DNA of 64,000 bases from Pseudomonadota bacterium. GTDB taxonomy: Bacteria > Pseudomonadota > Gammaproteobacteria > Steroidobacterales > Steroidobacteraceae. A model generated the notes under the pieces. It was not told the origin of the DNA and searched no databases. It worked only from the letters and a program-made list of their open reading frames with translations. Location: NCBI GenBank assembly GCA_018241445.1, contig JAFEDT010000010.1, positions 59,407-123,406 on the forward strand, read 5' to 3'. Shown here piece after piece: positions 58,197 to 64,000 of this stretch. The position numbers and the translations under genes are program-made. Each line of letters opens with the position of its first letter. Position 1 is the first letter of the stretch.

Positions 58197-59612
58197 TCAA
58201 AGACTATCAGAGGCGAAGTCCGCCAGCCGTGAACGCTCGCCGCGCACCAGGGTGATATGTCCCGAGTGCGGCCAGCCGCGGAAGCGGTTGACGGCGTAGG
58301 TCAGGCCCGAGGTCATCTCCGTCAGGTATGGCGTATCTATCTGCGCGATGTTGCCCAGACAGGCGAGTTTGGTTCCGGGGCCGGCGCGCGTGATCAGCGC
58401 CTTCATCTGCTTGGGCGTCAGGTTCTGCGCCTCGTCCAGGATCAGGAAGCGGTTGAGGAAGGTGCGGCCGCGCATGAAGTTGAGGGAGCGGATCTTGATG
58501 CGGTTACGCAGCAGATCGTTGGTTGCCGCGCGGCCCCAGTTGCCGCCTTCCTGGGTGCCGGTCAGGACCTCCAGGTTGTCCATCAGCGCGCCCATCCAGG
58601 GCTCCATCTTTTCTTCCTCGGTGCCCGGCAGGAAGCCGATGTCCTCCCCCAGCGGGATGGTCACGCGCGTCATGATGATTTCGACGAAGCGGTTGGTTTC
58701 CAGGGTCTGGGTCAGGCCGGCGGCGAGGGCCAGCAGGGTCTTGCCGGTGCCGGCCGGCCCCAGCACCGTGACGAAGTCGATCTCCGGGTCCATCAGCAGG
58801 TTAAGGGCGAAGTTCTGTTCGCGGTTGCGCGCGGTGACGCCCCAGACGCTGTGGCGCTCGTTGCGGTAATCGCGCGTCAGTTCAATGGTGGCCTTGTCAC
58901 CATCGAGCTTGCGCACGATGCCCTCGATGCCCTGCGCGGAATCCTCGTAGACGCCCTGGTTGGGCTGCCACTCGCGCACGGCCGGCCCCGTGATCTCGTA
59001 GAAGGTGCGGTCGGACTCCTTCCAGGAGCGCATGTCCTTGCCGTGGCGATCCCAGAAGTCAGTCGGCAGCGGTCCGATGCCGCTGTAGAGGACGTCGGAG
59101 TCCTCCAGTGTCTTGTCGCTGTAGTAGTCCTCGGCATGCACGCCCAGCACCGCGGCCTTGATGCGCAGGTTGATGTCCTTGGACACCAGGATGACGCGCA
59201 CGTCGCGCTGTTCGTTCTGCAGCGCCAGGGTCTGCGCCAGGATGGCGTTATCGCCGCTGTGGCTCGGCAGCGAGTCGGGCAGGGAGGTCTGAAGCTGGCG
59301 GGTCTGGAAAAACAGCCGCCCGGTCGAGGGCCGCTTCCCATGGTTGCCTGAATAGCCGCTCGGCAATTGCAGGCCGCGGTCGATCTGCTCCTTGCTGGCG
59401 TCGCGCATCATGTCGTCGAGGAAACGGCTCACCTGCCGCACGTTGCGCGCTGCCTCGGACAGGCCCGTCTTGTGGGCGTCGAGCTCCTCGAGCACCACCA
59501 TCGGCAGGTAAACGTCGTGTTCCTCGAACCGGAAGATCGACGTGGGATCATGCATGAGCACGTTGGTGTCGAGCACAAACAGGCGGCGCCCGGCGCGCGA
59601 GCGGCCCTTCAC
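58197..59612 (-). CDS. PhoH family ATPase with N-terminal PIN domain (PhoH2-like)
   Basis: The protein has about 471 residues: a PIN nuclease domain first (LFVLDTNVLMHDPTS, Asp15; MVVLEELDAHKTG; LVSKDINLRIKA) and a PhoH ATPase domain with Walker A GPAGTGKT at 285-292, MTRVTIPLGEDIGFLPGT and ILDEAQNLTPKQMK. The PIN-PhoH fusion is thought to be an RNA helicase/nuclease. GTG 59612 is chosen because GGAGAG precedes it by 9 bases; a longer reading would overlap bcp. It is read in the same direction as bcp and gcvR. Confidence 0.9.
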   Translation of the reverse strand: MKGRSRAGRRLFVLDTNVLMHDPTSIFRFEEHDVYLPMVVLEELDAHKTGLSEAARNVRQVSRFLDDMMRDASKEQIDRGLQLPSGYSGNHGKRPSTGRLFFQTRQLQTSLPDSLPSHSGDNAILAQTLALQNEQRDVRVILVSKDINLRIKAAVLGVHAEDYYSDKTLEDSDVLYSGIGPLPTDFWDRHGKDMRSWKESDRTFYEITGPAVREWQPNQGVYEDSAQGIEGIVRKLDGDKATIELTRDYRNERHSVWGVTARNREQNFALNLLMDPEIDFVTVLGPAGTGKTLLALAAGLTQTLETNRFVEIIMTRVTIPLGEDIGFLPGTEEEKMEPWMGALMDNLEVLTGTQEGGNWGRAATNDLLRNRIKIRSLNFMRGRTFLNRFLILDEAQNLTPKQMKALITRAGPGTKLACLGNIAQIDTPYLTEMTSGLTYAVNRFRGWPHSGHITLVRGERSRLADFASDSL

Positions 59613-59649
59613 TCTGGGGGTCTCTCCGCTGGCTGCATCGGGGCCACCC

Positions 59650-60117
59650 TCATGTACGCTGCGCTGCTTCAAGGACTTCCTCCGCGTGACCGGGCACCTT
59701 AACCTTGCGCCATTCCTGCCGCAGCCGGCCCTTGCCGTCCAGCAGAAAGGTACTGCGTTCCACGCCCAGGTACCTTCTGCCGTACATGCTTTTCTCCTTG
59801 ATGACATCGAACAGCTTGCACAGCTGCTGGTCGCTGTCCGAGAGCAGCGGGAAGGGCAGGGCGTCGCGCGCCACGAAGCGGTCATGGGAGGCGACGCTGT
59901 CGCGCGAAACGCCGACGACCATGACGCCGGCCTTGCGGAATTTCGCGTACAGGTCGCGGAAGTCCTGGGATTCGCGGGTGCAGCCCGAGGTCATGTCCTT
60001 CGGGTAGAAGTAGATCACCAGCTTGTTGCCGGCCGCATCCTTGAGCCTGAAAGTGGCGCCGCCACTGGCCGGCAGCGAGAAGTCGGGCACCCTGGCGCCA
60101 GGTTGCAGCTTTGCCAT
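59650..60117 (-). CDS. bcp: peroxiredoxin Bcp
   Basis: The 155-residue thiol peroxidase has PDFSLPASGGATFRLKD, YFYPKDMTSGCTRE with peroxidatic Cys46, and VVGVSRDSVASHDRF. The usual TPGCT motif reads TSGCT. It reduces hydroperoxides in the cytoplasm. It lies 8 bases after gcvR, a known pairing in gammaproteobacteria, as in E. coli. Confidence 0.95.
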   Translation of the reverse strand: MAKLQPGARVPDFSLPASGGATFRLKDAAGNKLVIYFYPKDMTSGCTRESQDFRDLYAKFRKAGVMVVGVSRDSVASHDRFVARDALPFPLLSDSDQQLCKLFDVIKEKSMYGRRYLGVERSTFLLDGKGRLRQEWRKVKVPGHAEEVLEAAQRT

Positions 60118-60125
60118 CGTTTCCT

Positions 60126-60656
60126 TCAGGACTTCACCGGTTCGAGAATTGCATCCAGGTTGAGCGAGTCGCAGAACTCCATGAATTCCTCGCGCAGGTG
60201 CGCGACGTGAATGCGGCCAGGCACGTTGACGATCATCTGCACCGAGAACATCGGCGCGCCGGTATGGGCGGCAGGGTAGCTGCGCGTGGACACCTCGGCG
60301 ATGTCGATGCTGCGCGTGGCGAAGAAACCCGCCAGCCCGGAGACGATGCCCGTCTGGTCAAGGCACACCACGTCGATGGAATAGGGCAGCATGTCGGCAC
60401 GCGGAGCGCGTGCCTCGGTGCGCTTGAGGTGGATGCTCAGGCTGCTGGTCTCGGCCAGCCGCTTCAGTTCCGTCTCCAGCCTCGCCAGCGCGTGCCAGTT
60501 GCCCGACACCAGCAGCAGCATTGCGAACTCGGTGCCGAGGCTGGCCATGCGGCTTTCGCTGATGTTCCCGCCCGACTCGCTCACTATGCGCGTCAGCTCG
60601 TGCACCATGCCGGTGCGGTCGCTGCCGATCGCCGATACGGCGAGGTGCTGCTTCAT
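60126..60656 (-). CDS. gcvR: GcvR-like ACT-domain regulator
   Basis: The 176-residue protein has two ACT domains (AVSAIGSDRTGMVHELTRIVSESGGNISES; VVCLDQTGIVSGLAGFFATRSIDIAEV). In E. coli GcvR restrains GcvA and so represses glycine cleavage when glycine is low. Its partner gcvA is not in the window. The gcvR-bcp pair and divergence from dapA match other gammaproteobacteria. Start 60656. Confidence 0.9.
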   Translation of the reverse strand: MKQHLAVSAIGSDRTGMVHELTRIVSESGGNISESRMASLGTEFAMLLLVSGNWHALARLETELKRLAETSSLSIHLKRTEARAPRADMLPYSIDVVCLDQTGIVSGLAGFFATRSIDIAEVSTRSYPAAHTGAPMFSVQMIVNVPGRIHVAHLREEFMEFCDSLNLDAILEPVKS

Positions 60657-60828
60657 TCTGTGGTGGGCAATTCAGCTATGGCGTCCCTTGGTGGGCGAGT
60701 GTACCGGGAGCCGGCGCCGCTTGGAAACCGCCGGGGGGCGTGGCTCCAGGGGCTTGCCTGGCCGCGAGCGCGGCCCGTAACATCATGCGATTCCCCCGCA
60801 GTCCCCGCGATCCAGGAATCAGGCCTCC

Positions 60829-61746
60829 ATGTTCTCAGGCAGCCTCGTTGCCATCGTCACCCCCATGTCCGCGGACGGCGCAGTGGACTTCGCCGCCTGG
60901 GATCGCCTGCTGTCCTGGCACCTGGAGCAGGGTACCAGCGGCATTGTCGTTGGCGGCACCACGGGCGAATCCGCAACCCTGGCTGATACCGAACTGGTCG
61001 AACTTGCACGCCGCGCGTGCGAGTGCGTAGACGGGCGCGCCGCCGTTCTGGTGGGGGCCGGCAGCAGCAGCACGGCAGGCACGGTGGAGCGGGTCGGCCG
61101 TCTCTGCGCGCTGCCCATCGATGGTCTGCTGCTGGTGACGCCGGCGTACAACCGCCCGACGCAGGACGGGCTCTACCAGCACTTCGCGGCCGCCGCCGCG
61201 GCTGCCGCCGGCAAGGCGGTGGTGCTGTACAACGTGCCTTCGCGTACCGCGGTGGACCTGCTGCCGCCCACCGCAGCACGCTTGTCGCGCCTGCCGGGGA
61301 TTGTGGGACTGAAGGAGGCGGTGCCGCAGGCCGCACGGGTACGCGAACTCATCGCCGCCTGTGCCCCTGGTTTTGCGATCCTCAGCGGTGATGACGCGAC
61401 GGCGCGCGAGGCCATCATCGCCGGGGCGCGCGGGGTCATTTCGGTCACGGCGAACGTCGTGCCGGCCGCGATGTCCAAGATGGTCGCCGCCGCGCTGCGC
61501 GGCGATCCACAGGCGGCGCAGCTCGATGAGCCGCTGCGCGGCCTGCACCGCGACCTGTTCCTGGAGGCCAACCCGATCCCGGTCAAGTGGCTGCTGGAGC
61601 AGATGGGGCGCATTGGTCCCGGTGTAAGATTGCCGCTCACGCGGCTCTCCGCCGTTCACCACGAGGCAGTGAGGGCGGCCGCACGGGCAGCGGGAGTGGG
61701 CGGATTACGAGGGATTTCCACTGAAATGGCGCGAGGTGTCTACTGA
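60829..61746 (+). CDS. dapA: 4-hydroxy-tetrahydrodipicolinate synthase
   Basis: The 305-residue TIM-barrel aldolase condenses pyruvate with aspartate semialdehyde for lysine and diaminopimelate. It shows VAIVTPMSADGAVDF, GGTTGESATL, the catalytic Tyr134 in YNVPSRT and Schiff-base Lys162 in VGLKEA. Length is slightly above E. coli, with a C-terminal extension (ARGVY). It diverges from gcvR; a lipoprotein follows 1 base later, as bamC follows dapA in E. coli. Confidence 0.96.
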   Translation: MFSGSLVAIVTPMSADGAVDFAAWDRLLSWHLEQGTSGIVVGGTTGESATLADTELVELARRACECVDGRAAVLVGAGSSSTAGTVERVGRLCALPIDGLLLVTPAYNRPTQDGLYQHFAAAAAAAAGKAVVLYNVPSRTAVDLLPPTAARLSRLPGIVGLKEAVPQAARVRELIAACAPGFAILSGDDATAREAIIAGARGVISVTANVVPAAMSKMVAAALRGDPQAAQLDEPLRGLHRDLFLEANPIPVKWLLEQMGRIGPGVRLPLTRLSAVHHEAVRAAARAAGVGGLRGISTEMARGVY

Positions 61747-61747
61747 A

Positions 61748-62074
61748 ATGGCGAGTGGTGTCTTAAATACAAGGACGAGGTGGCTACGTACTGTGGTGGT
61801 GCTGACGATGGCCTGTGGAGTCTTGAGCGGTTGCCACCACCTGCGCCTGAATCCGTTCGCCAGCTCGGCCAAGTCATGCCACAAGCCGCAGCCCTACCAG
61901 AAAGCGCGGGATGTCCCTCCCCTGAAGATCCCCGAGGGCATGGATTCGCCGGACAGCACCACGGCCCTGCGGCTGCCGCAGCTCAAGGCGGTCGCGCCGC
62001 CGGCGCGCTCCGGATCCCAGCCCTGCCTGGATGAGCCGCCGCCGTTCAAGGTCGCCAAAAGCCCCGCGACCTGA
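61748..62074 (+). CDS. small lipoprotein after dapA, BamC-like in position
   Basis: The 108-residue precursor has a lipobox (MACGVLSGC) and a Pro-rich, probably unstructured body including ARDVPPLKIPEGMDSPDSTTALRLPQLKAV. The phrase resembles the N-terminal segment of BamC that binds BamD, and in E. coli bamC is next to dapA, but the two BamC helix-grip domains are missing. It may be a reduced BamC or an unrelated lipoprotein. It starts 1 base after the dapA stop. Confidence 0.65.
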   Translation: MASGVLNTRTRWLRTVVVLTMACGVLSGCHHLRLNPFASSAKSCHKPQPYQKARDVPPLKIPEGMDSPDSTTALRLPQLKAVAPPARSGSQPCLDEPPPFKVAKSPAT

Positions 62075-62118
62075 TAGCCGCAGCCACGCCGGCGCTGCGC
62101 CTGCGGCCGCTGCGGCCG

Positions 62119-63537
62119 TTACTGCGCGCTGACCGTGAGTTGTTCGATCCGGCCGTCCGGTACCAGGCGCACCACCACACGCAATTCCGTGTGCCTGAAG
62201 GAAACCTTATATACCCGTGTCGCCAGCCCGCCGCGGAGCCCGGAATTCACCAGGGTCACCTGCTGCGGCTTGCCCAGCGGACCCAGGCTGCTGTGGAAGT
62301 CAGCCAGCGCCTGGGGCGAAAAATAACTGCGCGCGTTGGCGGTGAGACGCTGCGCATCGATGTGGCCCCGCTGCAGCGCGGTGAACAGTTGCTCGACGTC
62401 CGCGGTGGCGCCTGCGTCGTGGCGCTCAAACAATACTTGAGCCAGGTCGTCGGCGATGATGCCCGGGGCCCCGGTGGCGTCCTGGTTCACCAGCACGACG
62501 ATGGCCAGCCCGGCATCCGGATATACGCGGTTCTGCGCGGTGAAGCCGCCCACCTCGCCGTCGTGCTGCAGCACCCGGCGACCGGACACCAGCGACACAT
62601 CCAGGCCGAGCGCATAGCCGGTACCCACGCCGTTCTGCAACAGCACCTCCGAGGTAAGATCCCGATAGCTGTCGGCACTGAGCAGCCGGCGCTGCATGAG
62701 CGCGATGTCCCAGCGGGCCAGGTCGGAGGCGGTCATTGCCAATTCGCCCGCGGCGAACAGCCATCCGCGCCCTTCCTTCGCCGCCGGGCGCGGCGGTCCC
62801 AGCGCGTAGCGGGTGTAGCCGACGGCATCCGGCGCCTGCAGCGGGGCGGCGTCGAAGTCGTAGACGCTGGTCATCGCCAGCGGTGCGAAGATCCAGGTGC
62901 GCAGCATCTCAAACAGCGGCGCGTGCCCGACGCGCTCGGCGATCATGCCGGCCACCGTATAGCCGGTATTGCTGTACTGCCACGCTGTGCCGGTGGCGAA
63001 GTCCAGTGGCTGATTGGCCCAGCGATCCAGGATCGCCTGTGACTGCACCGGTTGGAGCATTTCCGGCGGGTCGTAGTCCTGCGGCCAGAAGTCCCGCAGG
63101 CCCGAGGTGTGTGAGAGCAAGGATCGAATGCTCGCCTCACGTCCCGGGCCCGTCAGGGACGGCAGCCATTTCCCGGCGGCGTCATCGATCCTGAGAGCGC
63201 CGCGTTCCTGCAGCAGCAACAGCGCCGCGGCCGTGAACTGCTTGCTGACGGAGCCGATCGCGTAGCGGGCCTGCGGCGTGGCGGCCCGCCGCGATGCCAG
63301 GTCGGCCCAGCCGAACGCCTGCGCGTACGCGATCTCCCCATCGCGCACGATCGCGATCGAAGCGGACGGCACGCCGGTTCGTGCCAGGTCGGCCGTGACG
63401 CGCGCCTCGATATCATGCTGCAGGGATGGCGGCAGTTGCGGATCGGCTGCCAGGCACGCAGTGGCGGACATGCACAGCAGCAGCGCCCAGACGAGGCGGG
63501 CGCCGGCGGGCGGCCGCGCTCGCGTGCGGGGCTGCAT
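62119..63537 (-). CDS. serine beta-lactamase/DD-peptidase-like hydrolase
   Basis: The roughly 472-residue precursor has a signal peptide (LVWALLLCMSATACLA) and a beta-lactamase-like domain with SVSK (catalytic Ser and Lys), YSNTGY (YxN) and a late HDGEVGGF (HxG-like third motif). Residues after about 350 form a C-terminal domain of unknown role. Such class-C-like enzymes include esterases and D-amino-acid peptidases, so antibiotic resistance should not be inferred. Start 63537 puts the signal sequence at residue 15; earlier Mets at 63573 and 63651 are possible. Confidence 0.85.
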   Translation of the reverse strand: MQPRTRARPPAGARLVWALLLCMSATACLAADPQLPPSLQHDIEARVTADLARTGVPSASIAIVRDGEIAYAQAFGWADLASRRAATPQARYAIGSVSKQFTAAALLLLQERGALRIDDAAGKWLPSLTGPGREASIRSLLSHTSGLRDFWPQDYDPPEMLQPVQSQAILDRWANQPLDFATGTAWQYSNTGYTVAGMIAERVGHAPLFEMLRTWIFAPLAMTSVYDFDAAPLQAPDAVGYTRYALGPPRPAAKEGRGWLFAAGELAMTASDLARWDIALMQRRLLSADSYRDLTSEVLLQNGVGTGYALGLDVSLVSGRRVLQHDGEVGGFTAQNRVYPDAGLAIVVLVNQDATGAPGIIADDLAQVLFERHDAGATADVEQLFTALQRGHIDAQRLTANARSYFSPQALADFHSSLGPLGKPQQVTLVNSGLRGGLATRVYKVSFRHTELRVVVRLVPDGRIEQLTVSAQ

Positions 63538-63754
63538 GGGTGAGTGTGGGCATTCCCGGCGGGGTCGTGTCATCGTGACACGATACCCGACCCACGCCAT
63601 GCCTTCAGATAGTGATTGGACATTGACCGGGCCGAAGCGCTCGCGGATCATGCGGCCCCTCCTTGAGGCGAGGATGCGCCACCGGGGAGAGGCTTCCGAG
63701 GAGATTGGGGAGCTGAATTAGCCCTCAACATATTGTTTTTGCTGGTTAAATTGC

Positions 63755-63846
63755 GGAGAGGTGGCCGAGCGGTCGAAGGCGCTGGACTGGAATTCCAGTA
63801 ACATCTCAACGGGTGTTCGTGGGTTCGAATCCCACCCTCTCCGCCA
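63755..63846 (+). tRNA. tRNA-Ser(GGA)
   Basis: A 92-base tRNA is visible with acceptor stem GGAGAGG (63755-63761) pairing with CCTCTCC (63836-63842), discriminator G and encoded CCA. The anticodon stem CTGGA/TCCAG encloses a loop with GGA at 63789-63791. The T loop reads TTCGAAT and a long variable arm is present, as expected for tRNA-Ser. It decodes UCC/UCU. Confidence 0.97.
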
Positions 63847-63902
63847 GTTGGCATGAAGGATCGGTAGATTCGGAAGATGGAAGCGGCGGACAAAGAGCGA
63901 CG

Positions 63903-63922
63903 GGGATTCGAACCCACGAACA
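63903..63922 (-). repeat. inverted 20-base copy of the tRNA-Ser T-arm region
   Basis: The 20 bases are the exact reverse complement of 63814-63833 in the tRNA (variable arm end through T loop). The copy stops at both ends of the identity, and beyond it the T stem cannot form, so it is a fragment rather than a second tRNA. It could be an attachment-site remnant. Confidence 0.8.
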
Positions 63923-63943
63923 ATGGACGATGGGGTTCGACGA

Positions 63944-63963
63944 GCCGCCGCAATTGCGGCGGC
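63944..63963. repeat. perfect 20-base palindrome GCCGCCGCAATTGCGGCGGC
   Basis: Both 10-base arms are exact reverse complements with no spacer. It lies 21 bases after the inverted tRNA fragment and is followed by another GCCGGC-TCG-GCCGGC repeat. No gene was recognised between 63847 and 64000. Confidence 0.8.
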
Positions 63964-64000
63964 GAGGACGCCGGCTCGGCCGGCGGCCCCGCAGCGGAAG

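Noticed and set aside
62119..63537. Beta-lactamase resistance gene
   Set aside because: SVSK and YSN motifs are shared by esterases and peptidases of the family, and it sits among housekeeping genes.
63648..63953. 101-residue minus-strand frame covering the tRNA
   Set aside because: Reads antisense through the tRNA-Ser (GSNPRRSL-type phrase is a known artefact of tRNA T arms).
63755..64000. Integrated genetic element after tRNA-Ser
   Set aside because: Only an inverted tRNA fragment is visible; no integrase or direct repeat is inside the window, so no element is called.

Overview
The window is a 64 kb piece of a high-GC proteobacterial chromosome, most likely a gammaproteobacterium near the Nevskiales/Steroidobacter/Xanthomonadales group. 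That placement is inferred from the mixture of gammaproteobacterial gene blocks (ffh-rpsP-rimM-trmD-rplS, rpsF-rpsR-rplI-dnaB-alr, mlaFEDCB, gcvR-bcp, tdh-kbl) with a SufBCDSUT operon and class I aldolase; it is not proven. Genes are tightly packed, often with 4-base start/stop overlaps. No gap exceeds about 220 bases, and there is no recognisable insertion sequence, prophage or CRISPR array.

Bases 1-21582 are an accessory catabolic region. Its core is a complete set for quinohemoprotein amine dehydrogenase (QHNDH): QhpG flavin monooxygenase, QhpA diheme alpha subunit, QhpD radical-SAM/SPASM crosslinking enzyme, QhpC gamma peptide (future CTQ cofactor and three thioether bridges), QhpB beta-propeller subunit, QhpF exporter and QhpE subtilisin-like leader peptidase. 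They follow a TonB-dependent receptor and an acyl-CoA ligase in one tight plus-strand run. Upstream are an aldehyde dehydrogenase and a second acyl-CoA ligase, which would turn the aldehyde released from the amine into an acyl-CoA. Also upstream are a FIST-domain sensor, a hybrid histidine kinase and a LuxR-type response regulator, the likely local control system, resembling NosP/NahK. The rare AT-rich palindrome (TG/TA)CTTAAGTA lies before both the aldehyde dehydrogenase operon and the receptor/qhp operon. A partial luciferase-like oxidoreductase, an alpha/beta hydrolase and a sugar-isomerase-like TIM barrel lie at the left edge.

Bases 21600-36000 are housekeeping: rpsF-rpsR-rplI-dnaB-alr, a cyclase, an FHA protein and PP2C phosphatase (minus strand), radA, a CBS/CorC membrane protein, ffh-rpsP-rimM-trmD-rplS and sppA. 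Bases 36000-39800 hold less usual genes: an Asp/Arg-rich exported protein with an internal 135-residue duplication, a DUF2242-like lipoprotein, and a cupin-thioredoxin-thioredoxin-like fusion.

Bases 39900-64000 contain threonine and serine catabolism (tdh, kbl, sdaA), an NTF2-like protein, sixA, a Rieske protein with the suf Fe-S assembly operon under an Rrf2/IscR-type regulator, class I aldolase, the mla phospholipid-transport operon with mlaA facing it, bepA, PhoH-PIN, bcp, gcvR, dapA with a small lipoprotein, a serine beta-lactamase-like hydrolase and tRNA-Ser(GGA). Just after the tRNA lies an exact 20-base inverted copy of its T-arm region and a perfect 20-base palindrome.
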